DNA of 64,000 nt from contig NZ_JONM01000008.1 in NCBI RefSeq assembly GCF_000711875.1, positions 1 to 64,000 of the forward strand, in the 5' to 3' direction. The notes beneath the pieces were generated by a model. It had not been told where the DNA came from. It did no database searches and saw only the letters and a list, made by a program, of their open reading frames with translations. The stretch comes from Andreprevotia chitinilytica DSM 18519. GTDB taxonomy: Bacteria; Pseudomonadota; Gammaproteobacteria; Burkholderiales; Chitinibacteraceae. The position numbers were made by a program, and so were the translations under genes. This document shows, one piece after another, positions 53,389-62,652 of the stretch (position 1 is its first letter; every line of letters starts with the position of its first letter).

Positions 53389-54588
53389 ATGCGTTTCCTG
53401 CTCGCCCTTGCCAGCTTGGTCACTGCCACCGCCTTTGCCGGTGAGGCTTACCAAGCACAAGGCGAATGCAACGGTTTGCCCAAGTTGCCGATGACGGTCG
53501 CCAGCGGCTTTTGCGTCGGGTTGGCTGCCGCCGATCTGGGCATGCCACGCGGAGTATTGCCGCTCAAGGACGGCAGCGTGCTCGTGACCGATATGGGGGG
53601 GTGGGGACGCGGCAAGGGGCGATTGTTGCAGCTCAAGCGCGATGGTAATCGCTACGTGCCCACCGTGTTGCTGACCGAATTGAACCGCCCGCACGCGCTG
53701 CAGTTCGGGGCGGATGGCATGGTTTATCTGGGCGAGGACGACCGGATTGTCCGCTTCGATCCGGCGCAGCAGCCCGTCAAGCCGGAGGTCGTGATCAACG
53801 ATCATCCGCCCGTTGGTCGCCATCCACTCTCGACGTTCGCTTTCGGCAAGCAAGGTGAGCTGTATGTGAATGTCGGTTCGGCGTCCGATAATTGCGAAGA
53901 ACACATCGATACGGCCGCACCGGTTCTGAAATCCTGCACCGAGGCGGAAGGTATCCAAGGCCCGATGCGCGGTGTGATCCGCAAATACGTGCAGAAAAAT
54001 GGCAAATGGACTTGGACACTCTTCGCGCGTGGCCTGCGCAATTCGATGGCGTTGGCGGTTAACCCGGTGAATGGCGTGCTCTGGCAAGGCGAAAATGCCC
54101 GCGATTACATCAACCGCAAAATGCCCGAGCTGAAGGATGACGAAAACCTGCCGCACGAAGAGCTCAACAAGGTGGTGCAGGGCGGGCATTACGGCTGGCC
54201 GTATTGCTACGACGATAACGTCGCCGCGCCGGAATTTCCGAACGCCGACTGCAAGGCGATGACTGCACCGGTACGCCTCTGGCCCGGCCACGCCGCACCG
54301 CTGGGCATGACGTGGTACAGCACCCCCAAGGCGCCGGCCACATGGCGCGACGGATTCATCGTGACCTTCCACGGCTATCGCAATAATGGCCATCGCCTTG
54401 TGTTCCAGCCATTCAACAAGAAAGGCGAGCCGGAAGGGGACTACAAGGAACTGATCGGCGGTTGGGAGAACATCGCCGGCAAGCAGCCGATGGGCGCACC
54501 GACTGACGTGAAAATGGATGCAAATGGTGTGTTATGGGTGACGGAAGATCGCAACGGTACGCTGCTTGCCGTCGTACCGGGCCAATAA
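53389..54588 (+). CDS. PQQ-type sugar dehydrogenase-like beta-propeller protein
   Basis: About 399 residues from the ATG at 53389 (GGAG site). Signal peptide to 'TAFA' (about residue 17). The rest is a six-bladed propeller of the glucose/sorbosone dehydrogenase family: 'GRLLQLKRDGNRYVPTVLL', 'LNRPHALQFGADGMVYLGED', 'GLRNSMALAVNPVNGVLWQGE', 'VVQGGHYGWPYCYDDN', 'WVTEDRNGTLLAVV'. It probably oxidises a sugar or aldose in the periplasm using PQQ; no PQQ synthesis genes are in this window. Confidence 0.8.
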   Translation: MRFLLALASLVTATAFAGEAYQAQGECNGLPKLPMTVASGFCVGLAAADLGMPRGVLPLKDGSVLVTDMGGWGRGKGRLLQLKRDGNRYVPTVLLTELNRPHALQFGADGMVYLGEDDRIVRFDPAQQPVKPEVVINDHPPVGRHPLSTFAFGKQGELYVNVGSASDNCEEHIDTAAPVLKSCTEAEGIQGPMRGVIRKYVQKNGKWTWTLFARGLRNSMALAVNPVNGVLWQGENARDYINRKMPELKDDENLPHEELNKVVQGGHYGWPYCYDDNVAAPEFPNADCKAMTAPVRLWPGHAAPLGMTWYSTPKAPATWRDGFIVTFHGYRNNGHRLVFQPFNKKGEPEGDYKELIGGWENIAGKQPMGAPTDVKMDANGVLWVTEDRNGTLLAVVPGQ

Positions 54589-54715
54589 CTTACGCAATAA
54601 AAAAGACGGATGCATGACAAGTGCCGTCCATCGTATGGATGGAGAAAGCGCTCGTATGTCACACCTGCTGTTCTAGCATGAGGGCTCGACCGATCAAGTT
54701 GCGAAGGGGCGAGTC

Positions 54716-54919
54716 ATGAAAGCACCGGTATTTGGCTGCGTATCACATGAATGGCTGCGCGAGTTGTCGTCGGCAGACCTGGAGCTGCTTGATAAAGGCT
54801 TGTGCGAACTACTGCGGAAACGCCCAGGTGCGTTCTCGTTGTTTACCGCCAAGGCGATACGCGATTCGATCCAGTGCATCTTGTTCGATCGCTACCTAGC
54901 CCGGGGCCGGGTAGCGTAA
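54716..54919 (+). CDS. Small uncharacterised protein
   Basis: A 67-residue basic protein, 'MKAPVFGCVSHEWLRELSSA' onward to 'CILFDRYLARGRVA'. It looks helical with no signal peptide. I do not recognise it. A moderate purine-rich site precedes the ATG and a strong terminator begins at its stop, which supports it being a real short gene. Confidence 0.5.
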   Translation: MKAPVFGCVSHEWLRELSSADLELLDKGLCELLRKRPGAFSLFTAKAIRDSIQCILFDRYLARGRVA

Positions 54920-54952
54920 AAAAAAGCCGCTCAAGGTTGAGCGGCTTTTTTT
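54918..54952 (+). terminator. Rho-independent terminator after the small ORF
   Basis: A run of As, the stem GCCGCTCAA with its complement TTGAGCGGC around a two-base GG turn, and TTTTTTT follow the ORF stop directly. Confidence 0.92.
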
Positions 54953-54977
54953 GTATTGCGTGGGCGAGCCTTAGAGG

Positions 54978-55087
54978 CTGTTCAAAGTCTTTTTCGGCAA
55001 CGGCTTACGTTGCCACTCCCCCCTTCACAAAGGGGGAAGTAAAACCCTGCAGCGCTTCTAGTTGGCGGGTTGCGAGACTTTGAACAG
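54978..55087. repeat. Family A repeat with 13-bp perfect terminal inverted repeats
   Basis: CTGTTCAAAGTCT (54978-54990) and AGACTTTGAACAG (55075-55087) are perfect inverted repeats. Inside are GGCAACG...CGTTGCC and a C-tract/G-tract palindrome followed by GTAAAACCCTGCAGCG. The outer ends match those of the unit at 20570-20730, and the inner blocks match 9182-9219. The element ends four bases before the metalloprotease stop. Confidence 0.85.
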
Positions 55088-55091
55088 GTTC

Positions 55092-56981
55092 TTAACGGCT
55101 GAGCAATACGGTCGGCGATGCAGGCAAGCCCAACCACACCATCGGGGTATTCAGCAGTTCGATCTTGCTGATGGCCTTGCTACCCGGCACGTTGATTACC
55201 CAGCTCTTGAAGCTGCCGCCGTTCAGCGGATCTGACGCCGTTGCCGGAATAGCGGCGGTTGGCGCGAACCAGCTGCGGAAGCCGCCTTGCAGTACGCGGT
55301 AGATTTGCGAGTTATCCGCGTAGGTCACGCGCACCGTGTAGTCGCAGCCACTGCCTTTGCAATACCAGTAGTACTTGCCGGTATCGATCTTGAAGTCGCT
55401 CAGGTCTTGCGCGCTGCTGGGGTCGAAGTTCTGCAGCAGATTGCCGGTGTATTGCAGCGGCGGGTAAATCTGCGAAACGCCAGCAGTACCGGCATAGCTA
55501 TAAGTGATCGCAATGCTGTAGACCGGCACGCCGGTTTGCACCGGCAAGCCCTGATTGAGCCCCCATATACCGCCACTGGTCGTCGCCACCTGCACCGGCA
55601 CGCGTTGGCGCGAGAGCGTATCCCAGCGCGAATAGCCGGTGGCTGATTTCGCGTCGACATACATCACGCCGCCGCTATAGCTATGCACACCGTTGGTGTC
55701 GGTGGTGGTGTTGCCCTCGAACCATTCCTGCATCTTGCCAGCGTTGAAGTCGGCAAAAGTGGCGAATTTGTAGCCGGGGCTTTGGTCGCCGGCGCCGCCC
55801 TGCATCGGGTCTTGCTTGTAGCAATTGCCGCTGGCATTCAGCTGATGGCCGGATTTGCAGCTGTTGTAGCTGGACGCGGTACTCGGCACCAAGGGGCTGA
55901 GAAATTCCTTGCGATTGACGTCGTAACCCCAGGCAGAGCCGTTCAAGCTGCCGCCAACGTAGGGGAATTTGCCGACCGCGTAGGCTTCCCCTGCATGCGG
56001 CAAGCCATAGGCGTGGCCTTGCTCGTGAATGAAGATGCCGGAATAGCGATAGTCACCCACGCCAGCGTTTCCGCCACCCAAACCGCCACCCGGATCGTGG
56101 TATTTGCCAGAGGCGGTATCGATAGCAAGGATCGGCGCGTAGTACTGGTTATCGGTGCCGCCGTCACCATTGGCCGCACGGATGGACTGGATCAGTGACA
56201 GCACGGCGCTCATCACGCCAAAGCCGTCTTTTTGCTGATCCATCGACGTCACGGCATAAGCTGGTTGGTTCACGCTGTTGCTATCAGCGCGGGGGCCGAC
56301 GACCAGACTGGGCCAATTGACCCGCCCGATGGCATGCGTTTGCACATTCAGCGAGGCTGCTGGCCATTTGGCGAACATCTCCAGTTGCGTGGCCGCATCT
56401 GGCGCTTTGGTCGTCGCGTAGGGCTGGGTGTTGCTGTCATTCGCGCCAAACAGATAGAACGGCAGCACGTAGAGATTCATGGTCGAATCCGCGCCCACGT
56501 TCAAGGCATGCGCCACGCTGGTGGTGTAATTGCTGGATGAAACCTTGATGCTCACACCGGGCGCCAACCATGCGCCGGGGACGACTGCGCTCCAGCGATC
56601 AGTGGCATAAGCGGGGCCGGCTGATTCGGATGGGGGTAGGGCCGATGGCGGATTGAGCGCGATGCTGCCGACTTTGGTGCTGCCTTGCCAGGCTTCCAGT
56701 GTCGGCTTTTGCACGTCCGCCTGGGCAATGGCGATCAAGGCCAGCGCATCGCGATTGCCGATCAGGTTGAGCCGGCCGGTGGTGTTCGGCAGCGTCCAGC
56801 TCAGCCCGTTTTCCGGTACGACGTGGGTTTGCGCGAATTCGACTTTGCTCAGCGAGACTGTGCTGCTGGTGCTGCCGCCGCTGTCACTTCCGTTTCCTCC
56901 CCCGCCGCCACCGCAGCCGGCGATCAGACTGAGCGAGCATAACAAGGCGGATAAAGCATGGCGGGGACGGCTGTAACGCAT
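55092..56981 (-). CDS. M66/StcE-like zinc metalloprotease lipoprotein
   Basis: A 629-residue protein with a lipoprotein signal (lipobox LIAGC, Cys23) and a Gly/Ser-rich linker (about 24-40). Residues 319-329 are [11 protein letters not shown], the metzincin HExxHxxGxxH zinc site, in '[20 protein letters not shown]'. Around it, '[13 protein letters not shown]' and '[16 protein letters not shown]' resemble M66 peptidases such as StcE and TagA, some of which cut mucin-type glycoproteins. It is probably held in the outer membrane or secreted. Substrate is unknown. Confidence 0.82.
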   Translation of the reverse strand: MRYSRPRHALSALLCSLSLIAGCGGGGGGNGSDSGGSTSSTVSLSKVEFAQTHVVPENGLSWTLPNTTGRLNLIGNRDALALIAIAQADVQKPTLEAWQGSTKVGSIALNPPSALPPSESAGPAYATDRWSAVVPGAWLAPGVSIKVSSSNYTTSVAHALNVGADSTMNLYVLPFYLFGANDSNTQPYATTKAPDAATQLEMFAKWPAASLNVQTHAIGRVNWPSLVVGPRADSNSVNQPAYAVTSMDQQKDGFGVMSAVLSLIQSIRAANGDGGTDNQYYAPILAIDTASGKYHDPGGGLGGGNAGVGDYRYSGIFIHEQGHAYGLPHAGEAYAVGKFPYVGGSLNGSAWGYDVNRKEFLSPLVPSTASSYNSCKSGHQLNASGNCYKQDPMQGGAGDQSPGYKFATFADFNAGKMQEWFEGNTTTDTNGVHSYSGGVMYVDAKSATGYSRWDTLSRQRVPVQVATTSGGIWGLNQGLPVQTGVPVYSIAITYSYAGTAGVSQIYPPLQYTGNLLQNFDPSSAQDLSDFKIDTGKYYWYCKGSGCDYTVRVTYADNSQIYRVLQGGFRSWFAPTAAIPATASDPLNGGSFKSWVINVPGSKAISKIELLNTPMVWLGLPASPTVLLSR

Positions 56982-57003
56982 AGCGGATTCCGAGAGAAGG
57001 GCT

Positions 57004-57080
57004 GTAAGGTCAGTGACGCAGCAGCCTTTATACCTTACATCAGCGATTGATGATGCTTGGGGTGTAAGGTCTAGACCTTA
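57004..57080 (-). promoter_or_regulatory. GTAAGGT inverted repeats upstream of the metalloprotease
   Basis: A perfect 16-base palindrome TAAGGTCTAGACCTTA lies at 57065-57080. Closer to the gene, GTAAGGT (57004-57010) and ACCTTAC (57032-57038) form a second inverted pair. All share the same half-site. This is a good candidate operator for a dimeric regulator. Confidence 0.5.
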
Positions 57081-57121
57081 TCTCGGAAAACTGTTGTTTA
57101 AATGCAAATGAGGGATTGCAT

Positions 57122-57238
57122 TGAGCCGCCAACAAACCCCAGCGTAGCGGTGCTGGCAAGCCGTGCGAAACGCAGGCAGTACTCAACGTACGACAAGTGA
57201 GCACAACGCCGCCAGCAGGGTTTTGCTGGTGGCTTTCA
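57122..57238. repeat. Stop-codon-abutting palindromic repeat (family C), copy 2
   Basis: About 117 bases matching 51542-51659 in inverse orientation, with ends TGAGCCGCCAA and a degraded GTGGCTTTCA. Shared inner blocks include GTGCTGGCAAG, CGTGCGAAACGCAG and GCACAACGCCGCCAGCAGGG. As in copy 1, one end (TGA on the minus strand, 57238-57236) is the stop codon of the upstream gene, here the DUF2863-type gene. Confidence 0.85.
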
Positions 57239-58414
57239 GTGCAGCATGGTGGGTTGCGCGCCCGGCTCTTCTTCCGCCATTTCGGCATGCAACAACTCGC
57301 CCTCCAGATTCGGGTAAAGCGGTGTGCCGCAGTCGTCGCAATAGTCGAGCGGGAAATCGTGCTCGTGCACGTGGATCGCGGTGATGCCGATTTCCTTGAG
57401 GATGGCTTCGATTTCGCTGATGCAGTCGGTGTGCTCGTCTTCGCCATCCAGCAGCGGCCAGACCACGCCGTGCAACACCTTGTCGTCGCCACGCCGGGTG
57501 AAGCCGACTCGGTACTCCTCCAGCTGCTGACTGTGGAAGGGCCCGATCACCGCCTGCAATTGGCGCGGCTCGATATTGAGCGTCATCAGCAGATAGGCCA
57601 CGGTAGCTTGCAATGAATAGCCGCGTGACAGCCGATCCGCCTCGCGCCAGGCGTTGTGATACGACCCCGGCATCGAGAGCGAGAAGGTGGAGCCCGCGAG
57701 CAGCTTTTGCATGATCCCGGCACCTTGCTTTTGCCATTGCGCCAATATTTCTTCGCGGTCGCCGTCGTCTTCCTGCCAGCGGAACAGCGCCGCGCCGGCA
57801 GGGGCAAGCACCACGCCAAGCAGGTAGCGCGTATCGGCAAGGAAAGTCTTGGTTTCGGGCAGCTCGCGCGCATCGAGTTTGAGGTTTTTCCCATCGCGTG
57901 CGGCTTGTGCCAAGGCTTGGGTCAGTTCGGCGGTTGGGACGAAACCGTGCGGCAGCTGATCCGGGCTGAACAGAAAATCGGCCAATGCCAGCTTGGTGCC
58001 TTTCGCCAGCACGTGCGCTCCGAGCTGCACTTTCAGGTTTTGCAACGTGTCCGGCGAAATACTGCCGCCACCGATCTGCCAGCGCGACCACGCCAGCGCC
58101 GGCGCGGTGATCAATACGGCATCCCATTGCGCGCCGTTGACCTCGATACGGGTGGCTTCGCAAATGCTTTCGATCATGTCCGCCAAGGCTTCATAGGCGC
58201 GGCCATCAGCTTGGTTGGCGGCGTCGAGCGCGCTGTTGAGCGTGTCTTCTTCGCGCTCGCTGATCAGCCGGGTGATGCGTTGTGTGAGCCGGCTTTCCCA
58301 AAACGCATCCTCGATGCGCCCGGACGAATCCGACAGCCCCTCCGCCAGGCGCAACAGCTCGGTTTCATCGGCGGTGCTGCGGCCGCGACGGGCAGGGCGG
58401 TTGCGTTTCAACAT
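57236..58414 (-). CDS. DUF2863-type betaproteobacterial protein
   Basis: A 392-residue soluble protein starting 'MLKRNRPARRGRSTADETEL' and ending 'MLH'. Segments such as 'LLRLAEGLSDSSGRIEDAFW', 'SMPGSYHNAWREADRLSRGY', 'DYCDDCGTPLYPNLEGELLHAEM' (in two parts) match, from memory, the DUF2863 family of betaproteobacteria. CDDCG could bind a metal. Function unknown. The stop codon is the end of a family C repeat. Confidence 0.62.
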   Translation of the reverse strand: MLKRNRPARRGRSTADETELLRLAEGLSDSSGRIEDAFWESRLTQRITRLISEREEDTLNSALDAANQADGRAYEALADMIESICEATRIEVNGAQWDAVLITAPALAWSRWQIGGGSISPDTLQNLKVQLGAHVLAKGTKLALADFLFSPDQLPHGFVPTAELTQALAQAARDGKNLKLDARELPETKTFLADTRYLLGVVLAPAGAALFRWQEDDGDREEILAQWQKQGAGIMQKLLAGSTFSLSMPGSYHNAWREADRLSRGYSLQATVAYLLMTLNIEPRQLQAVIGPFHSQQLEEYRVGFTRRGDDKVLHGVVWPLLDGEDEHTDCISEIEAILKEIGITAIHVHEHDFPLDYCDDCGTPLYPNLEGELLHAEMAEEEPGAQPTMLH

Positions 58415-58461
58415 GGCGGTGTCTCGGAGAGTGAATCCGCTATTTTAGCGCGTATGGGCGC

Positions 58462-58956
58462 TTAGACGCGCTGCATCAACGCGGCATCCGGCCCGTAAGC
58501 AGGAGCAGCGCTCAGACTGACAAATCCCCAGCGCTGCCAGAACGGCACGGAGCCTTGCACTGCAACAAGTAGCGTGCGGCCATAGCCTTGTATTTCGCCC
58601 CAAGACAGGGCGGTTTGAATGAGCGCTTGCGCAACACCACGACCCCGCGCTGACGGAATCAGCGATAGATCGTGGAGGAAATGACAATCTGGTTTGGGCG
58701 GCAGGGCCGCGATCTCTTGATCCAATTCGGGTGGGGTGTTGCCGGCCCAAGGATGGGTGAAGAAGTAGCCGACCGGTTCGCCATCGATCTTTGCCAGCCA
58801 GTGCGAGTCGGGCGATAGCATGAGTTTCCGGGCGAATACCGCGCGAGCTTCGAGGAATCCGGCTGGGTAGCACGCGGCCTGGATCGCGCAGACGGCGTCC
58901 AGATCATGGCTGGTGATCGGGCTGATCTGGATGGAATGGTTTGATGAATCAGTCAT
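58462..58956 (-). CDS. GNAT-family N-acetyltransferase
   Basis: A 164-residue protein with the acetyl-CoA binding motif 'LSLIPSARGRGVAQALIQTAL' (R/QxxGxG/A, in two parts) near 103-122 and a C-terminal 'FWQRWGFVSLS' typical of GNAT enzymes. The substrate is not known. It sits 47 bases upstream of the DUF2863-type gene on the same strand. Confidence 0.82.
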   Translation of the reverse strand: MTDSSNHSIQISPITSHDLDAVCAIQAACYPAGFLEARAVFARKLMLSPDSHWLAKIDGEPVGYFFTHPWAGNTPPELDQEIAALPPKPDCHFLHDLSLIPSARGRGVAQALIQTALSWGEIQGYGRTLLVAVQGSVPFWQRWGFVSLSAAPAYGPDAALMQRV

Positions 58957-59055
58957 TTAGCATCAAGTGCGGGATGAGGCGGCGAGGATAAAGGCGGCAA
59001 CGCCTCGCGGCAAGCCGGTAAAATGCCGTCCTTTCCTGTTTGTTAGTCGATTGCC

Positions 59056-59391
59056 ATGAATGTCTGCCAATCCTGCGGTGCCTGTTGCGCGGCCTACCGT
59101 GTGAGTTTCGATGAATCCGAGCTGCAATCGGAGGGCGGTAGCGTGCCCGATGCCTTGGCCGACCCGGAAACCGGTCGTACCTGGCGTCTGCGCGGTACGG
59201 ATTACGCTCGGCCGCGGTGCATCGCGTTGCAAGGTGAAATCGGCAAAAGCGTATCTTGCGGTATCTACCGCGAACGCCCGAACCCTTGTCGCGAATTCGC
59301 ACCGTTGGCTGAGATTGGCGTGTTTTCCGAGGCGTGTAACCGGGCGAGGGCGCGGCATGGGTTGCCGCCACTGATTGCTGCGATCGAGTGA
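59056..59391 (+). CDS. YkgJ family cysteine cluster protein
   Basis: A 111-residue protein with Cys at 'MNVCQSCGACCAAYRVSF' (4, 7, 10, 11), 'RPRCIALQG' and 'CGIYRERPNPCREFAP'. This is the zinc- or iron-chelating YkgJ family. Function unknown. The next gene begins 35 bases later. Confidence 0.88.
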   Translation: MNVCQSCGACCAAYRVSFDESELQSEGGSVPDALADPETGRTWRLRGTDYARPRCIALQGEIGKSVSCGIYRERPNPCREFAPLAEIGVFSEACNRARARHGLPPLIAAIE

Positions 59392-59426
59392 AACGATCGG
59401 CGTTTGATGAAGAAAGAGAGGTTGAG

Positions 59427-60194
59427 ATGAAGCAGGTATTCCTAGGAATGGCGCTGTTATGGGCGACCGCGGTTCATGCTGAAGGGGCATCATCCCGGCT
59501 GGATGAGGTGCTCAAGAGTGGCACATTGCGCGTCTGCACCACGGGCGATTACCGGCCGTATAGCTTGCTGCGGGCGGATGGCAGTTTCGAAGGCATTGAT
59601 ATCGATCTGGCGCAGTCGTTGGCGAAATCGCTGAATGTGAAGCTGGAGCTGGTCAAAGCCACGTGGCCCACCTTGATGGCGGACTTTACGGCGGGCAAAT
59701 GCGAAGTCGCGGTGGGCGGGGTTTCGGTGACGCTGGAGCGGCAGAAGCGCGCATTCTTTAGCGATGTGCTCGAAGTGGATGGCAAGACGCCGATTACGCG
59801 TTGCGATAACGCGCAGCGCTTTCAGCATATCGTCGATATCGACCGGCCAGATGTGCGCGTGATCGTGAACCCTGGCGGCACCAACGAGAAGTTCGCTCGC
59901 CAGTATCTGCCGCATGCCAACTTGATCGTCTACCCAGACAACGTGACCATTTTCAAGCAGATTGCCGAGGGCAAGGCGGACGTGATGGTGACCGATGCTT
60001 CCGAAACGCGCTTGCAGCAAAAGCTCAATCCCGGCTTGTGTGCGGTGAATCCGGATAAGCCATTGCAGTACGGCGAAAAAGCTTTCTTGTTGCCGCGTGG
60101 CGATGGCGTGTTCAAAGCCTATGTCGATCAGTGGTTACATCTGGCCAAGGCAAACGGTGAATACCGGGCGACGGTGGATAAGTGGTTGAAGTAG
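59427..60194 (+). CDS. pheC: Periplasmic cyclohexadienyl dehydratase-like protein (PheC type)
   Basis: About 255 residues from the ATG at 59427. Signal peptide to 'AVHA' (about residue 18). The type II periplasmic-binding fold shows 'LRVCTTGDYRPYSL', 'GIDIDLAQSLAKSLNVK', 'TWPTLMADFTAGKCEVAVGG', 'VIVNPGGTNEKFARQYLP', 'VTDASETRLQQK'. These conserved stretches match PheC-type cyclohexadienyl/prephenate dehydratases, which evolved from amino-acid binding proteins and make phenylpyruvate. It could instead bind an amino acid; the conserved Glu of the catalytic site would need checking. Confidence 0.75.
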   Translation: MKQVFLGMALLWATAVHAEGASSRLDEVLKSGTLRVCTTGDYRPYSLLRADGSFEGIDIDLAQSLAKSLNVKLELVKATWPTLMADFTAGKCEVAVGGVSVTLERQKRAFFSDVLEVDGKTPITRCDNAQRFQHIVDIDRPDVRVIVNPGGTNEKFARQYLPHANLIVYPDNVTIFKQIAEGKADVMVTDASETRLQQKLNPGLCAVNPDKPLQYGEKAFLLPRGDGVFKAYVDQWLHLAKANGEYRATVDKWLK

Positions 60195-60236
60195 CAACGT
60201 TGGCTTTAGAGCTAGCATTGAGTGACGCTGAAAACG

Positions 60237-60267
60237 AAAAAACGCCCGGTTGAACCGGGCGTTTTCT
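60237..60267. terminator. Rho-independent terminator between pheC and the helicase gene
   Basis: AAAAAACGCCCGGTT and AACCGGGCGTTTT form a hairpin between the two convergent genes. It can stop transcription in both directions, though the T-tract is better for the plus strand. Confidence 0.88.
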
Positions 60268-60307
60268 ATTTAGAGCAACTCGAGAGCAACTCGGCTGCGC
60301 TTACCGC

Positions 60308-62245
60308 TTAGCGGAACTTGCGGGCCGGCTTGTCGCCACCGAAGGTGCGCGGACGATCACCGCCGAAGCCGCTTTCGCGACGATCACCACCGCCGAAGCT
60401 GCGTTCACGGTTGCCGCCTTCACGGCCGCCGCCAAAGCTGCGGTTGCCGTTGTCGCGGGATTGGCCTTCAGCCGGGGCGCGATTGCCGCGATCGGCGAAA
60501 GAACGATCGCCTTGCGGACGGTCGCCACGCGGAGCACCGCTGAAGCTGCGTTCGCCACCGAAGCTACGCTCGCCTTGCGGGCGATCACCGAACTTGCGTT
60601 CGCCGCCGTAGCTGCGATCGCCTTGTGGACGGTCGCCACGTGGCGCGCCGCTGTAACCGCGTTGTTCGCCGCCGAAGGAGCGTTCGCCACGGTCACCACC
60701 GTACGGCTTGCGTTCTTCACGCGGCTTGTAGCCGCCAGCATCACGGTTGAAATCGCGCTGGCCTTCCGGGCGAGCACCTTCCGGACGCGCGCCTTGGTAG
60801 CCACCTTCCGAACGGCCACCTGCGTAGCCGCCACGACTTTGACCATCGCGATTGCCGCGATAACCGCCGCTGCCGCCTTCGCGATTGCCACGATAACCAC
60901 CGCCGCCACCGCCATTACCACGGTAGCCGCCACCGCCGCCTTCACGCGGAGCGCGATCGGCCGGGTTGAAACGGGCTTCCAGACCTTCCAGCGCCAGGGT
61001 AGCCGGAGCGATGTTGTAACGACGACGAATCTTGGTCAGCAGATGGAAATCGTTCTTGCCGACCAGCGACACGGCGCGGCCTTCGCGACCGGCACGGCCG
61101 GTACGACCGATACGGTGCACGTAGTCTTCAGCGAACTTCGGCAGATCGAAGTTGATGACCAGGCCAATGCCGGCCACGTCGATACCGCGAGCAGCAACGT
61201 CAGTCGCCACGATCACGTCGATTTCGCTGTGACGCAGACGGTTCAGCACCTTGGTGCGAACGCGCTGTTGCAAGTCGCCGTGCAGCGCATCAGCACGCAC
61301 GCTTTGCATGCGCAGCCAGTCAGCGACGGAATCGGCATCGATCTTGGTGGCGGTGAAAACGATGGCCTGGGTGCCCGGAGCCGCCTTGATCAGCGCTTCG
61401 GTCAGCTTTTGCTTGTGTTCGTAGCCATCGGCGAAGTGAATGGATTGTTCAACGCTGTCGGTCGGGTTGCCGGTGGCAGCCAGTTCGACCTTGCGCGGGT
61501 TCTTCATCATCGGCAGCGCGAAGCGTTGGATGGTTTCGGACAGCGTGGCGGAGAAGAGGGCGGTTTGGCGCTCAACCGGCAGTTCGGCAACGATGGTCTG
61601 GATATCGTCGATGAAGCCCATGTCGAGCATGCGGTCGGCTTCGTCCAGCACCAGCAGTTCCAGGCGACGGAAGTCGATCCGGCCGCCGCGCATCAGATCC
61701 ATCAGGCGACCCGGGGTGGCGACCAGCACTTCGAACGGTTGCGCCAGTTGCTTGTGTTGCACCGGGTACGGCACGCCACCAACCACGCTCACCACTTTGC
61801 AACGCGGAATGCGGCGGGTGAATTGCGTAGCGACCTTGGCAACCTGGTCGGCCAGTTCACGGGTCGGGGTCAGTACCAGAACACGCGGGCCGCGGCTGTG
61901 GTGGGTGGCCGGCTTGGCCAGCTTGTGAATGGCAGGCAGCAGGAAAGCCGCAGTCTTGCCAGTACCGGTCTGGGCGGAAGCCAGCAGATCGTGACCTTCA
62001 AGAATGACGGGAATGGCTTGCGCCTGAATCGGGGTCGGGGTGCTGATGCCTTGCTTGGCAACGTCTTGCGCCAGTTCTTCGGACAGGCCGAGGGTCACAA
62101 AGGCGTTGATGGCATCACCAGCACGAGCTGCAGCAGGAGCGCGCTCGGCGGATTCGTGCTCAGCGGTTTCAATCACGCTGGCGACGATTGCGTCGAGGGA
62201 GTGAGCGGTGGTGTTTTCGTTGGTGTTGATTTCGGACTGGGACAT
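60308..62245 (-). CDS. rhlE: DEAD-box RNA helicase, RhlE type, with a long Gly/Arg-rich tail
   Basis: About 645 residues from the ATG at 62245 (AAGGAA site); the open frame continues upstream to 62308. The core (about 50-400) has the Q motif 'TPTPIQAQAIP', 'ASAQTGTGKTAAFLLP' (Walker A), 'VLDEADRMLDMG', 'SATLS' and 'HRIGRTGRAGREG'. The last 230 or so residues are rich in Gly, Arg, Tyr and Ser ('GGGYRGNGGGGGGYRGNREG'), an RGG-like RNA-binding tail that is unusually long. It probably remodels ribosomal or messenger RNA, perhaps in the cold. Confidence 0.9.
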   Translation of the reverse strand: MSQSEINTNENTTAHSLDAIVASVIETAEHESAERAPAAARAGDAINAFVTLGLSEELAQDVAKQGISTPTPIQAQAIPVILEGHDLLASAQTGTGKTAAFLLPAIHKLAKPATHHSRGPRVLVLTPTRELADQVAKVATQFTRRIPRCKVVSVVGGVPYPVQHKQLAQPFEVLVATPGRLMDLMRGGRIDFRRLELLVLDEADRMLDMGFIDDIQTIVAELPVERQTALFSATLSETIQRFALPMMKNPRKVELAATGNPTDSVEQSIHFADGYEHKQKLTEALIKAAPGTQAIVFTATKIDADSVADWLRMQSVRADALHGDLQQRVRTKVLNRLRHSEIDVIVATDVAARGIDVAGIGLVINFDLPKFAEDYVHRIGRTGRAGREGRAVSLVGKNDFHLLTKIRRRYNIAPATLALEGLEARFNPADRAPREGGGGGYRGNGGGGGGYRGNREGGSGGYRGNRDGQSRGGYAGGRSEGGYQGARPEGARPEGQRDFNRDAGGYKPREERKPYGGDRGERSFGGEQRGYSGAPRGDRPQGDRSYGGERKFGDRPQGERSFGGERSFSGAPRGDRPQGDRSFADRGNRAPAEGQSRDNGNRSFGGGREGGNRERSFGGGDRRESGFGGDRPRTFGGDKPARKFR

Positions 62246-62552
62246 CTTGGTTCCTTGCAAGTGAAGCCGCAAGCGAAGCCGAAATATGTCATGCGTATCA
62301 AAGGTCAATACGCAACCAATGGCTGCTGTAAAAACAGGCCGTGGTTTTAATAGGGCGAAGTACGAATGAATGGCTGGAGCTTCGGAGCTTTTTCAAGCTT
62401 GGGCAGCAGCGCTGGTCGCAATCCAATCCCGCAACATTTCGGCGGAGCAATTCCGCGGCAGGACATCGACGCTAACCAGCAAGAACCGCGCACATCCCGG
62501 CGTTCAAAAGCGCCAAGTGAAGCTGTACCGGAGAGAAGGTCAGGTATCGATG
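62246..62552. other. Gene-free interval upstream of the helicase gene
   Basis: About 300 bases between the helicase start and the mscS terminator. It should hold the helicase promoter and leader. I find no convincing ORF, RNA gene or known motif. Cold-induced helicases often have long leaders, but none is demonstrated here. Confidence 0.4.
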
Positions 62553-62589
62553 CAAAAACAAACCCGCGCAATCCTGATCGGCGCGGGTT
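62553..62589 (-). terminator. Rho-independent terminator after mscS
   Basis: AACCCGCGC and GCGCGGGTT pair, and on the minus strand the hairpin is followed by TGTTTTTGC. It is about 64 bases beyond the mscS stop. Confidence 0.85.
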
Positions 62590-62652
62590 GATGCGCTGCA
62601 TTATGCCCGTGTTGTGGCGGGCGTGCAACAAGTTGATGATTTTACTTGAAAA

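Noticed and set aside
60301-60945. Ala/Val-rich 214-codon open frame
   Set aside because: It is an alternative frame of the Gly/Arg-rich tail of the helicase gene.
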